Assembly (NCBI GenBank): GCA_045615345.1
Contig: JAZLER010000036.1
Coordinates: 89,718-153,717 of the forward strand
Origin: Fumia sp045615345
GTDB taxonomy: Bacteria; Bacillota; Clostridia; Oscillospirales; Ruminococcaceae
Direction: 5' to 3'
DNA: 64,000 bases
Part shown: positions 8,970 through 17,188 of the stretch, in pieces
Layout: every line of letters begins with the position of its first letter
Numbering within the stretch: the stretch's first letter is position 1
Notes under the pieces: generated by a model
What the model was told of the DNA's origin: nothing
Seen by the model: the letters and a program-made list of their open reading frames with translations, nothing else
Databases searched by the model: none
Program-made: the position numbers and the translations under genes

Positions 8970-9760
8970 ACTACAATTACCACACTCACACATATTTATC
9001 ACAGCACGCAAGCGGTACTCCTGAAGAATATGTGTTAAGATCAATTGAAAACGGGATAAAGTATATGGGATTTTCTGACCATATTCCCTTTGCTTTCCCA
9101 GATGGGTTTGAGTCGGGGCACCGTGTACCAATGGCTCTGGCTGAAGAATATGTTAAGATGATTTCGGACCTTCGTGACAAATACAAAGATAAAATCGAAA
9201 TAAAAATCGGTTTTGAAATGGAATACTATCCTTTACATTTTGACAAAATGCTTGAAAATGCTATAAACTTGGGCGCAGAATATCTTATTTTAGGTCAGCA
9301 TTATTTGTATAATGAACAGCGCCCCAACCCAGTTTGTTCTATGGCGGTTATCGAGGATGAAAAGCATCTTTTTGAATATGTTCAGAATGTCCTTAACGCG
9401 ATGAATACAGGCGTTTTAACATATGTTGCTCACCCTGATTGCCTTTATTTTACGGGGGATGAGAACCTGTACCGCGATGAAATGAGAAAAATCTGTGTGG
9501 CTTCAAGAGAAAAGAATATCCCCCTTGAGATAAACTGCCTTGGTATCAGGGACAACCGCAAATATCCTAATATGATTTTCTGGGAAATGGCAGGGGAGGA
9601 GAGTTCCCCCGTGACTTTCGGGTTTGATGCTCACGATGTCCCGGCTTCATATGATGTCGCCTCGATACCCGTTGCAAAGGCAATAGTGGAAAAATACAGC
9701 CTTAACTACATTGGAAAGCCTGAAATTGTAAATATACAACACAAAAACAAACTTATATAA
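8966..9760 (+). CDS. PHP-domain phosphatase, HisK/histidinol-phosphatase type
   Basis: 264 residues; ATG overlaps the DeoR stop by four bases. Metal-binding PHP motifs are visible: YHTHTY (H6, H8), SDH (D38, H39), GQHYLY, AHPDC and FDAHD near the C-terminus. The family includes histidinol-phosphatase (EC 3.1.3.15), but no his genes are near. Coupling to a DeoR regulator and the GH36 gene downstream suggests it may instead remove phosphate from a sugar or related metabolite. Fold is sure, substrate is not. Confidence 0.8.
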   Translation: MNYNYHTHTYLSQHASGTPEEYVLRSIENGIKYMGFSDHIPFAFPDGFESGHRVPMALAEEYVKMISDLRDKYKDKIEIKIGFEMEYYPLHFDKMLENAINLGAEYLILGQHYLYNEQRPNPVCSMAVIEDEKHLFEYVQNVLNAMNTGVLTYVAHPDCLYFTGDENLYRDEMRKICVASREKNIPLEINCLGIRDNRKYPNMIFWEMAGEESSPVTFGFDAHDVPASYDVASIPVAKAIVEKYSLNYIGKPEIVNIQHKNKLI

Positions 9761-9833
9761 CATTTTGACATTTATTTTGATGTGCTTTTGTTGTAAAATA
9801 ATTTTGTATTATTATTATTCTTAGGAGAACACT

Positions 9834-11933
9834 ATGGAAATCAAAAGCTACAAACTTGGAAAAACCATTGTAAAATATCTTATAAACGATAATAAAAATG
9901 TTACAATGTTGCTCATTCCTGCGGAGATGGAGGGAAGCATTGCAAATCCCTGGGATATCCCGAATGACCCTTATGACCCCAGGGCAAGATATATGCATCA
10001 GTGGAACATCGGAAGCCTTGCATATTTTTATACTGATGATCTTAATATGCAACATCCCGGATTTACAATGAAAACTCCCGACCTCACCGACAAAACTTTC
10101 TTTAAATCCCAGAAATCCATCCAAAGAAATGACAAGACAGAGATTATAACAGAGCTTACCTGTGAGGGCTATACCCTTATCCACACACTTGCTCACATCG
10201 AGGGTCTGCGCGGTTTTGAAGTTAAAACTACTTTTGTAAATACAAAGAAAAAGTCCACAAAACTTAGGATGCTTTCAAGTTTTGCGCTTGATAATATCAG
10301 TCCTTTCCAGACTACAGATGCGCCCGACACCTACAAGTTCCATCGTTTTTACGGTGGCTGGAGTAAAGAGGGCAAGCATACAGTTCAGACAATTGAAGAA
10401 TTAAACCTCGAAAAAACCTGGAGCGGTTGGACCTGTGGCAGTGAGCGTTTCGGAAGCCACGGCTCATACCCCGTACAGCGTTACTTCGGTACTTCTGCCG
10501 TTGAAGACAGCAAAATGGGCGTTTTGTGGGGCGCAAGGCTTAAACTCAACTCCACATGGCAGATGGAACTTTCAAGATTTCAGGATACCCTTTCCCTTAC
10601 AGGCGGTATCGGTGACTATACATATTCAGGCTGGGAAAAGGTTATCAAAAAAGGCGAAAGCTTTACCTCGCCCACAGCGTATATTGCCACTGTAAAAGGC
10701 GATATTTATGACCTTTGTACAGCACTTAACGATATGCACAAACCTGCTTACTTAAAGTACGGCGAGGAAGGTATCCCCGTAACATTCAACGAGTACTGCA
10801 CCACCTGGGGCAAGCCTACTCAGGAAAAAATGTTAAGCTATGCAAAGGCGTTAAAGAGCTTTGATGTAAAATATCTTGTAATCGATGCCGGCTGGTGCAA
10901 GGAAGGTTTTGAGCAGGACTCAAACGGCGAATGGATTCCCGATAAAAACATCTTCCATGATATGAGAAAGATGAACAGCGAAATCCGTGAAATGGGAATG
11001 GTGCCCGGTATCTGGTTTGAGTTTGAAGTTACAACCATCGGTTCCGATTACTTCACCAAAAAATACGACAATATGCATTTAAAACGCGATGGACGCGTTA
11101 TCAATACAAGCGGTATCAGGACTTATCTTGATTTCAGACAGGAAAAAGTACACAAACACCTTAAGAAAAAGGTTATCGATTTGCTTGCTGATAATGGCTT
11201 TGGCTACATCAAGGTTGACTATAACAGAAACTTGGGCGTTACTGTTGACGGTAAGGAATCAGGTCCCGAGGAACTTAGAAAACATCTTGAGGGTGTCCGC
11301 GATTTCTTTAAGGAAATGAAAAAAGAAATCCCCGACCTTGTTATCGAAAACTGTTCATCGGGTGGCCATCGCCTTGAGCCTTCGATGTTTGAAGTGAGTG
11401 CGGTTTCAAGTTTCTCCGATGCCCATGAGGCAATCGAAGTTCCGTATATCGCCGCAAGCTTACATAATCTTATGCTCCCCGTTCATTCTTCTATTTGGGC
11501 AGTTTTAAGAACTGACGATACACCGAAACGCCTTTACTACTCCCTTGCCGCTTCGTTCCTTGGAAGAATTTGTCTGTCGGGTGAAATCGACAAAATTTCC
11601 GATGAGCAGAAGGCGATTTTAAAGGAAGCGCTCAACTTCTACAAACAGCTTGAGAATGTAATTATCAACGGCGACACCAGAATTTACGGCAACCGCAGTA
11701 ACAATATCCGTTATCCCAAAGGCACTCAGGCGGTGGTGAGAAAAACCGATACCGATGCGGTGATTATCTGCCACTCGTTTGAGGAAACAGCCGATACATT
11801 CAGCTTTGAAATCCCCGAGGGCTACAATGTAGTTTCAAAATTCGGTGAAGATTATATCGAAGTATCGGGCAATGTGGTTACAGTAAACAAAATGCCCGAC
11901 CTTTCAGCATCAGTTGTTTATCTTAAGAAATAA
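9834..11933 (+). CDS. Alpha-galactosidase, GH36 family
   Basis: 699 residues, the usual length for GH36 without extra modules, and no signal peptide, so cytoplasmic. Hydrolyses terminal alpha-galactosides such as melibiose or raffinose. N-terminal beta-sandwich about 1-290, then a TIM barrel with LVIDAGW (about 348-354), GIWFEFE (about 392-398), the nucleophile motif YIKVDYNR (D462), ENCSSGG (505-511) and the acid/base region SFSDAHE (D529). The C-terminal sandwich follows. Ribosome site TAGGAGA precedes the ATG. It is 73 bases after the PHP gene and may be regulated with it. Exact sugar preference is inferred. Confidence 0.88.
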   Translation: MEIKSYKLGKTIVKYLINDNKNVTMLLIPAEMEGSIANPWDIPNDPYDPRARYMHQWNIGSLAYFYTDDLNMQHPGFTMKTPDLTDKTFFKSQKSIQRNDKTEIITELTCEGYTLIHTLAHIEGLRGFEVKTTFVNTKKKSTKLRMLSSFALDNISPFQTTDAPDTYKFHRFYGGWSKEGKHTVQTIEELNLEKTWSGWTCGSERFGSHGSYPVQRYFGTSAVEDSKMGVLWGARLKLNSTWQMELSRFQDTLSLTGGIGDYTYSGWEKVIKKGESFTSPTAYIATVKGDIYDLCTALNDMHKPAYLKYGEEGIPVTFNEYCTTWGKPTQEKMLSYAKALKSFDVKYLVIDAGWCKEGFEQDSNGEWIPDKNIFHDMRKMNSEIREMGMVPGIWFEFEVTTIGSDYFTKKYDNMHLKRDGRVINTSGIRTYLDFRQEKVHKHLKKKVIDLLADNGFGYIKVDYNRNLGVTVDGKESGPEELRKHLEGVRDFFKEMKKEIPDLVIENCSSGGHRLEPSMFEVSAVSSFSDAHEAIEVPYIAASLHNLMLPVHSSIWAVLRTDDTPKRLYYSLAASFLGRICLSGEIDKISDEQKAILKEALNFYKQLENVIINGDTRIYGNRSNNIRYPKGTQAVVRKTDTDAVIICHSFEETADTFSFEIPEGYNVVSKFGEDYIEVSGNVVTVNKMPDLSASVVYLKK

Positions 11934-11936
11934 ACC

Positions 11937-11969
11937 AAAATCCCTCTCCGTACAGAGAGGGATTTTTTT
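11937..11969. terminator. Bidirectional terminator between GH36 and HAD genes
   Basis: AATCCCTCTC / GAGAGGGATT hairpin with T-rich flank on the plus side and A-rich flank on the other, between two convergent genes. Confidence 0.8.
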
Positions 11970-11972
11970 ACA

Positions 11973-12764
11973 CTAATTTTTAAGGTCGTTTAAGATTTCG
12001 CGGATATTTTTGTAGACAAATTCGGGTTTTACCTCGCTTTTTTCGAGGTCGTCAAGCGTACCCTCGCCCGAAAGGACGAAAATACTGCTGATTTTTGCAT
12101 TAACACCGCTTGCAATGTCGGTATAGAGTCTGTCGCCGATTACAACGGCTTGCGCTTTTGAAAAACCTGATTTTTCCACAGCCAAGTCTATCATAGCGGG
12201 CTGGGGCTTGCCGATAAAGAGGGGGAGTCTTCCCGTTGCATTTTTGAGCATAGCGCTTACAGAACCGCAGTCGGGCACCGAGCCGTACCATGTGGGGCAG
12301 ACCCAGTCGGGGTTTGTTGCGATATAGTCAACACCGCGGTTTAAAAGGATACAGGCATCTTCAAGCTTTTGAAAGGTAAGCTCGGTATCAAATCCCATAC
12401 AGAGGCAGTCGATGTCGTCTTCGAGCTTGTCGGTAATGGGGAGATTTGCTTCCTTTAACTGCTCTTTGAAAGAGGTTGTGCCGAAAGCGTAGATTTTTTT
12501 GTGGTTTAATTTTTTGAGGTGGACGATGGTTGCATTTGTTGATGTGAGAAAATCGTCTTTTGTGGCAGAAATTCCAAGAGATGCGAGTTTTTCTATGTAT
12601 TTGTCAACGCTTTTGGAAGAATTATTGGTTAAAAACATATATCTTCCGCCGATTTTTTTGACATACTCAAGGAAGTCGATTGTGCCGTCAAATAAATCAT
12701 TGTCCAGATATATGGTGCCGTCCATATCAAGCAAAAAGAGTTTTTTGTCCTTTAAATTACTCAT
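11973..12764 (-). CDS. HAD-IIA (NagD-like) phosphatase
   Basis: 263 residues. Haloacid dehalogenase motif I FLLDMDGTIYLD near the N-terminus, motif II LTNNSSKS, and the C-terminal GKPQPAMIDLA ... VIGDRLYTDIASG (motifs III/IV) are typical of HAD subclass IIA phosphatases such as NagD or PGP, which act on small phosphate esters (UMP, glycerol phosphate, phosphoglycolate). Last gene of a four-gene minus-strand run; it overlaps the nitroreductase end by 8 bases. Substrate cannot be read from sequence. Confidence 0.85.
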   Translation of the reverse strand: MSNLKDKKLFLLDMDGTIYLDNDLFDGTIDFLEYVKKIGGRYMFLTNNSSKSVDKYIEKLASLGISATKDDFLTSTNATIVHLKKLNHKKIYAFGTTSFKEQLKEANLPITDKLEDDIDCLCMGFDTELTFQKLEDACILLNRGVDYIATNPDWVCPTWYGSVPDCGSVSAMLKNATGRLPLFIGKPQPAMIDLAVEKSGFSKAQAVVIGDRLYTDIASGVNAKISSIFVLSGEGTLDDLEKSEVKPEFVYKNIREILNDLKN

Positions 12765-13332
12765 AGTATTCGCCCACCAGAACTTCGTTTAAAGAGCGTT
12801 TGGGAACGCAGATTGCATTATCTTCAAGGTAGTATTTTATATCGCCTTTAAATTCTACTTCGCGGTTTTCTTCCTTGGGGTAGCCGAGTGCCACAACCAG
12901 GGAAATCGGAAGGTTTTCGGGCAAATTTAAAACTTTTGCGATTTCTTCGCGGTCGATAGCCAACATAAGGCAAGCGCCAACGCCATCGGACAACGCCGAC
13001 AAAACGATATGCTCAGCGGCAATTCCGACATCGATGTCGTTTCCTGATTTGCGGATATCGGTATCGGCACAGATTACAATATAAGCTGAGGGCTGTTCAT
13101 CAAAGTCAGGGTTATAGTCGGGGAGGTAGCCTGCAAATTTTACAAGGGGGAAGATTTTTTCACACATCTCTTTACTTCCCACTGCCACATATTTAAGCGC
13201 CTGCATATTGGCGGCAGAGGGGGCAACACGCGCCGACTCAACATACGAAAGAAGCTGTTCTTTTGTGAGAGGGGTTCTTTCGAATTTTCTTATGGTTCTT
13301 CTTTTGTTAATAAGATTTTTCATATCAGTCAC
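12757..13332 (-). CDS. Nitroreductase-family flavoprotein
   Basis: 191 residues. N-terminal RRTIRKFERTPLTKEQL and VESARVAPSAANMQ are the FMN-binding signature of the nitroreductase family, and GVGACLMLAIDREEIAKVL with VVALGYPKEE fits the second half. Members are FMN-dependent NAD(P)H oxidoreductases with varied substrates. It overlaps rsmI at its start and the HAD gene at its end by 8 bases each, so all are cotranscribed. Role in this run of RNA-modification genes is unclear. Confidence 0.85.
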   Translation of the reverse strand: MTDMKNLINKRRTIRKFERTPLTKEQLLSYVESARVAPSAANMQALKYVAVGSKEMCEKIFPLVKFAGYLPDYNPDFDEQPSAYIVICADTDIRKSGNDIDVGIAAEHIVLSALSDGVGACLMLAIDREEIAKVLNLPENLPISLVVALGYPKEENREVEFKGDIKYYLEDNAICVPKRSLNEVLVGEYYE

Positions 13333-14161
13333 CTAACAATCCTGAATATATTTCGCTTTTTTTGAAGTTATATTTTGCGGCAATTTTCTTTGCGGCATCG
13401 GTGGGGCGTTCACCATTTTCAGTGAGGTATTTTGCCTCTTTTATGGCATCTTCCAGAGAAACCTCAGCCTGTTTCGGGGCTTCGGCACCCTCGATAATCA
13501 GCACAAACTCGCCTTTGGGAGTTTTCTCTTCGTAAAAGGCTATCGCATCTGTGAGAGTAGTGCGGATAACCTCTTCGTGGATTTTTGTAAGCTCGCGCGC
13601 AATCGCTATATTGCGGTTACCGAAAGTTTTTTCCATATCTTTCAAGGTGTTTAAAAGCTTATGGGGGGCTTCGTAAAAAATCAGGGTATGAGGGTCGTCC
13701 TTTATACTCTCAAGATGGGTTTTGCGGTTTTGCTTACTTGTTGAGAGAAAGCCCTCAAAAGCAAAACGCGAGGTCTTAAGCCCACTGATGCAAAGTGCCG
13801 AGATTACTGCACTGGGCCCGGGGATTACAACTGTGGGCACACCTTTTTCGGCGGCAAGACGGACTAAATCCTCGCCCGGGTCGGAAACGCACGGCATACC
13901 TGCATCCGAAACTATAGCACAGTTTTCTCCGTTTAGTATGCGCCCTATTATCACTTCTCCGCGCTCGCGAAGATTGTGCTCATGGTAGCTTACCATCGGC
14001 TTTTTAATGTCAAAATGATTTAAAAGTTTTAAGGTAACACGGGTGTCCTCGGCGGCGATAAAATCAACGGATTTCAAGGTTTCAACCGCTCTCGGGGAAA
14101 AGTCGCTTAAATTTCCAATGGGTGTTCCCGTTACATAAAGTTTTCCTGTCATATTTTTCAC
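13325..14161 (-). CDS. rsmI: 16S rRNA (cytidine1402-2'-O)-methyltransferase
   Basis: 278 residues, normal for RsmI. It transfers a methyl group from S-adenosylmethionine to the ribose of C1402 in 16S rRNA, tuning the ribosomal P site. Diagnostic motifs: GTPIGNLSDFSPRAVETL, AAEDTRVTLKLLNH, SYHEHN, SDAGMPCVSDPG and VIPGPSAVISAL, from the tetrapyrrole-methylase fold, plus a C-terminal helical domain (LTENGERPTDAAKKIAAKY). It starts 2 bases after the upstream methyltransferase gene stops, a pairing common in Firmicutes (yabB-yabC type cluster). Confidence 0.95.
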   Translation of the reverse strand: MKNMTGKLYVTGTPIGNLSDFSPRAVETLKSVDFIAAEDTRVTLKLLNHFDIKKPMVSYHEHNLRERGEVIIGRILNGENCAIVSDAGMPCVSDPGEDLVRLAAEKGVPTVVIPGPSAVISALCISGLKTSRFAFEGFLSTSKQNRKTHLESIKDDPHTLIFYEAPHKLLNTLKDMEKTFGNRNIAIARELTKIHEEVIRTTLTDAIAFYEEKTPKGEFVLIIEGAEAPKQAEVSLEDAIKEAKYLTENGERPTDAAKKIAAKYNFKKSEIYSGLLGD

Positions 14162-14163
14162 CT

Positions 14164-14877
14164 TTATCTGTATATATCAAGCATTTCTTCGGTGAAGTTT
14201 TCACCGTCTAAAACTTGTAGGGTGGGTTCAATATCCATATACGGTGCACTGCCTTTTTTACCCTCAATAAGGAAAAGCCACGGGGGAGTGTCGGCGTTTT
14301 TTGCAACCATTCTGAGCCTTTTGGGTTCGATGTTGTTCTGTCGCATTGCGGTTATCACATCGGCAGGGCGTTCGGGGCGCTGACAGATACAAAGCTTTCC
14401 GCCTGTTTTTAAAAGCTGTGAAGCTGTTTTGCAGACATCAAAAATGTTGCAGAGAATTTCGTGGCGTGCAATTTGATGCGAAAGCTTTTCGCTTAAAATC
14501 CCTGTGTTTGCCGTCTTGTAAGGCGGATTACAGGTCACAATGTCAAATGTGTCAAAGGGTAAAACGCCTTTTAAATCCTTCAAATCCCTTTCAATCGGGA
14601 AAATTTTTTCTTCAAGGTGGCAGTAAGAAACGGTGTGGTTAAACTGCTCAATTGCCTTTTTCTGAATGTCAATGCCGTAGATAACAGCAGGGTCAAACTT
14701 TTTGTAAAGTACTATCGGGATAATTCCGCACCCTGTACCAAGGTCAACGATTTTGTCGCGGTGGCGGGCGTTTGTGAAGTTTGCAAGCAAAAAAGCATCG
14801 GTGCCGAATTTGTGGTCAGGAGTGACACAAATCGCGAGATTTTCACCAAAGCTTTCCATAGAAAATTCAAAATCCAT
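14164..14877 (-). CDS. tRNA1(Val) A37 N6-methyltransferase-like (TrmN6/YfiC/YabB family)
   Basis: 237 residues. Rossmann-type methyltransferase with SAM-binding VDLGTGCGIIPIVL (about residues 44-57), acidic loop GIDIQKKAIEQ and catalytic CNPPY (about 135-139), the N6-adenine signature. N-terminal FGTDAFLLANF is typical of the TrmN6/YabB family. It heads the minus-strand operon with rsmI directly downstream, the order seen in many Firmicutes. Probably methylates tRNA; the exact position is inferred from the family. Confidence 0.85.
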   Translation of the reverse strand: MDFEFSMESFGENLAICVTPDHKFGTDAFLLANFTNARHRDKIVDLGTGCGIIPIVLYKKFDPAVIYGIDIQKKAIEQFNHTVSYCHLEEKIFPIERDLKDLKGVLPFDTFDIVTCNPPYKTANTGILSEKLSHQIARHEILCNIFDVCKTASQLLKTGGKLCICQRPERPADVITAMRQNNIEPKRLRMVAKNADTPPWLFLIEGKKGSAPYMDIEPTLQVLDGENFTEEMLDIYR

Positions 14878-14950
14878 TTTTCCACCGCCTTTTTAAAAGA
14901 TTAACTAATATATTTTATCATAAATTCAAAATAATGGCAATACAAAACAA

Positions 14951-14977
14951 AAAAATCCCATCTTTCGATGGGATTTC
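14951..14977 (-). terminator. Minus-strand terminator after the tRNA 3'-end relic
   Basis: ATCCCATC / GATGGGAT hairpin followed on the minus strand by a run of T. It sits just after the 20-base tRNA-Leu 3'-end copy at 14985-15004, the same layout as the true tRNA and its terminator. Confidence 0.65.
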
Positions 14978-14984
14978 CTTCTTT

Positions 14985-15004
14985 TGGTGCCGGTGGTGGG
15001 ACTT
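14985..15004 (-). repeat. Relic copy of the tRNA-Leu 3' end
   Basis: 20 bases identical to the 3' end of tRNA-Leu(CAA) at 15132-15151, including the CCA-encoding TGG. The following sequence up to about 15095 does not form a tRNA but contains a GACAGTCC / GGACTGTC hairpin. Either a dead second tRNA gene or an old integration-site duplication. Confidence 0.6.
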
Positions 15005-15097
15005 CTTTTCTGCGGAAAAGCCGGCTCGTGGCTCTGACAGTCCACCGGACTGTCATTCACTCCCACTCGCTTCAAGGCCCACTCCTGTCGTAATAAA

Positions 15098-15127
15098 AAA
15101 ACACAGACCACTAAAGGTGGTCTGTGC
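15098..15127 (-). terminator. Terminator of tRNA-Leu
   Basis: CACAGACCAC / GTGGTCTGTG hairpin with a run of T on the minus strand, a few bases downstream of the tRNA. Confidence 0.8.
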
Positions 15128-15131
15128 TTTT

Positions 15132-15218
15132 TGGTGCCGGTGGTGGGACTTGAACCCACACGCCATTGCTAGCAACGGATTTTGAGTCCGTCTCGTCTGC
15201 CAGTTCCAACACACCGGC
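15132..15218 (-). tRNA. tRNA-Leu (anticodon CAA)
   Basis: 87 bases including an encoded CCA. Acceptor GCCGGTG pairs with CACCGGC; the anticodon stem ACGGA/TCCGT encloses loop CTCAAAA, giving anticodon CAA (reads UUG). A long variable arm follows, as in class II leucine tRNAs, and the T-loop GGTTCAAGTCC is normal. Standalone, with its own terminator. Confidence 0.93.
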
Positions 15219-15325
15219 GTGTATGTCTTAATGCGACTTTGTTATTATACAACATACTTTTAAAAAAATCAAGTCTTTTTTCAAAAAAAATTATAAGTTT
15301 TATAAAATAGCATAATGATCGGTAT

Positions 15326-15353
15326 TTTATGATGCTATCGGTGGCAATATAAT
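15326..15353 (+). promoter_or_regulatory. Possible promoter TTTATG-N16-TATAAT
   Basis: A consensus -10 (15348-15353) with a weak -35 (15326-15331), 25 bases ahead of the start codon region of the small helical protein. Confidence 0.4.
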
Positions 15354-15378
15354 ATTAAAAAATGAAAGGGTTTTTGAT

Positions 15379-15813
15379 ATGATTGAAAAGGATACCATAA
15401 AACTGTTAAGGGAATGTGATGCGGGGGTCAAGATGGGGATTTCCTCCATTGACGATGTGCTGGATTATGTAAGCCACGATGATTTAAAGGGGAAACTTTT
15501 GAGGTGTAAAGAAGAACACAATAAGCTTGACAACGAAATTCAGACACTTCTTGACAAATACCACGATGACGGTAAAAAGCCAGATCCTTTGGCAAAGGGA
15601 ATGTCCTGGATTAAGACAAATGTAAAGCTCGCATTAAATGAGTCGGACAAGACGATTGCCGACCTTATGACCGATGGATGCAATATGGGGGTGAAGTCGC
15701 TTCATATGTATCTTAATCAATACAAGGCGGCAGACGAAACTTCAAAGGACATCACAAAACGCCTCGCCACCTCAGAAGAAAGGCTCGCAGTTGATATAAG
15801 AGAATATCTGTAA
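15379..15813 (+). CDS. Small helical-bundle protein (DUF2383-like)
   Basis: 144 residues, almost entirely helical, no signal peptide or membrane segment. Four predicted long helices (residues about 3-30, 35-60, 70-100, 104-140) and no cysteines in metal motifs; the layout resembles ferritin-like four-helix proteins of the DUF2383 type. It stands alone between its own promoter and a strong terminator, with ATGAAAGGG ribosome site. Function unknown; family suggestion is tentative. Confidence 0.6.
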   Translation: MIEKDTIKLLRECDAGVKMGISSIDDVLDYVSHDDLKGKLLRCKEEHNKLDNEIQTLLDKYHDDGKKPDPLAKGMSWIKTNVKLALNESDKTIADLMTDGCNMGVKSLHMYLNQYKAADETSKDITKRLATSEERLAVDIREYL

Positions 15814-15839
15814 AGAGGGGGAAATCCCCTCTTTTTTCT
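15812..15839 (+). terminator. Rho-independent terminator
   Basis: AAGAGGGG / CCCCTCTT hairpin followed by a T-run, directly after the helical protein gene. Confidence 0.85.
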
Positions 15840-15866
15840 TGACTTTATTTTTCTTTATGCTACAAT
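15839..15866 (+). promoter_or_regulatory. Promoter TTGACT-N16-TACAAT
   Basis: -35 at 15839-15844, -10 at 15861-15866; placed right for the ceramidase-like gene. Confidence 0.6.
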
Positions 15867-15907
15867 GGTGGTAAGTGGGCTATGCCCAAGAAAAGGAGAG
15901 GATTTTT

Positions 15908-17188
15908 ATGTATTTTGGAATTTCAAAGGATATTATCACACCACCTTTTAATATGGTGCTTGCGTGTGCAAGGGGAAATACGGGGAATTATGAATATGTC
16001 CACGATGATGTTTTTGTAAGATGTCTTGCGATGAGTGACGGCGAAAACAAGACAGTTTTAATGTCGATGGATTTGCTTTTCCACGAAAGAAGTCTTAACA
16101 ATGACCTTGCGGCATACGCAAAGGAAAAGTACGGAGTAGAGCCTTCGGCATTTGTTTTGGGTTGCACTCACGACCATATTGCGCCCTCTGCAAGAGGCTA
16201 CAGTCAGGATTTTGCAAACGAGGAATACGAGGCGTATCTTCTTGACCGCGCAAAGAAAACTTTAGACCGTGCAATGAACACAATGTTTGAGGGTACAATT
16301 GAACATACAACCTTTGAAGCGTTTTTCAGCATCAGCCGCCGTGGCTACAAAGACGGTGTCTTTATGAACTTTGCTGACCCCAAACACAAACGCGACACAG
16401 AGTTTGGCGTTTTAGTTGTAAGGGATCTCTTCGGCGATGTAAAGAGCGTTGTGATGAGCTACGGCTGTCACCCTGTTTTCTACCCTGCGGATTCTTCTTT
16501 GAGTGGCGAGTTCCCTGCCCGCGTATGTCAGCTTATCGATGCTAACTACTACGGCTGTATCTCCCTTTACTTCCAGTCGGCAGGCGGTGATGTGCGCCCG
16601 ATGGCAACTGTGGTTGACGGAAAATTCGCTCAGCCCTTGCCTTTCTCACATGTTGACCGATTTGCAAAATCAATAGCCGATGATGTTATAAAGGCTGTGG
16701 ACAGCAAAAACTATAAGTTTGACCTTAATATTGCTTCTGATGAATTTGCGGCAGTGCTTCCTATGGAAGAACAGAGCAAGGAGCGTTTCAAAGAGCTTTG
16801 CGATGAATTTATCCAGTATGGTGAGAAGAACATTAACTACATAAACGCAAACTATATTGCAAACGAGGGCGGTCACGAAATACTTCCCAGAGAGCTTCCT
16901 CTCCATTGCCAGACTGTAAAACTCTGCGATGAAGTGTATATTGCGACTATGGGCGGTGAGCCTACAAACCATGTAAAAGAATGTGTTAAGGAATGCTTCA
17001 AGGACAAGAAGATGTTCTTTATCGGCTACACCGACTGCTGTGCTTATGTTGTAAATGATTTTGAACTTGACGAGGGCGGATATGAGGCACTCTGCTACTT
17101 TGAATATCGCCTTATCGGCCCGTTCAAGAAGGGCATTGACGAAAAAATTCAGAAAGGATTTAAGGCTTCACTTAAAAAGCTTAAGTAA
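15908..17188 (+). CDS. Neutral/alkaline ceramidase-family hydrolase
   Basis: 426 residues from ATG 15908, preceded by AAAGGAGAGG; a longer frame from 15875 lacks a ribosome site. Motifs GISKDIITPP, LMSMDLLF, GCTHDHIAPSA (metal-binding His in the TH-x-H-like loop) and SYGCHPVF match the N-terminal catalytic domain of neutral ceramidases and related amidases. There is no signal peptide and it lacks the usual C-terminal Ig domain, so a cytoplasmic role on a small amide is more likely than sphingolipid breakdown. Its stop overlaps the MATE start by one base. Confidence 0.75.
   Translation: MYFGISKDIITPPFNMVLACARGNTGNYEYVHDDVFVRCLAMSDGENKTVLMSMDLLFHERSLNNDLAAYAKEKYGVEPSAFVLGCTHDHIAPSARGYSQDFANEEYEAYLLDRAKKTLDRAMNTMFEGTIEHTTFEAFFSISRRGYKDGVFMNFADPKHKRDTEFGVLVVRDLFGDVKSVVMSYGCHPVFYPADSSLSGEFPARVCQLIDANYYGCISLYFQSAGGDVRPMATVVDGKFAQPLPFSHVDRFAKSIADDVIKAVDSKNYKFDLNIASDEFAAVLPMEEQSKERFKELCDEFIQYGEKNINYINANYIANEGGHEILPRELPLHCQTVKLCDEVYIATMGGEPTNHVKECVKECFKDKKMFFIGYTDCCAYVVNDFELDEGGYEALCYFEYRLIGPFKKGIDEKIQKGFKASLKKLK

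Noticed and set aside
14926..15159. Short frames over the tRNA-Leu and its relic
   Set aside because: They read through tRNA and terminators; composition is that of repeats.
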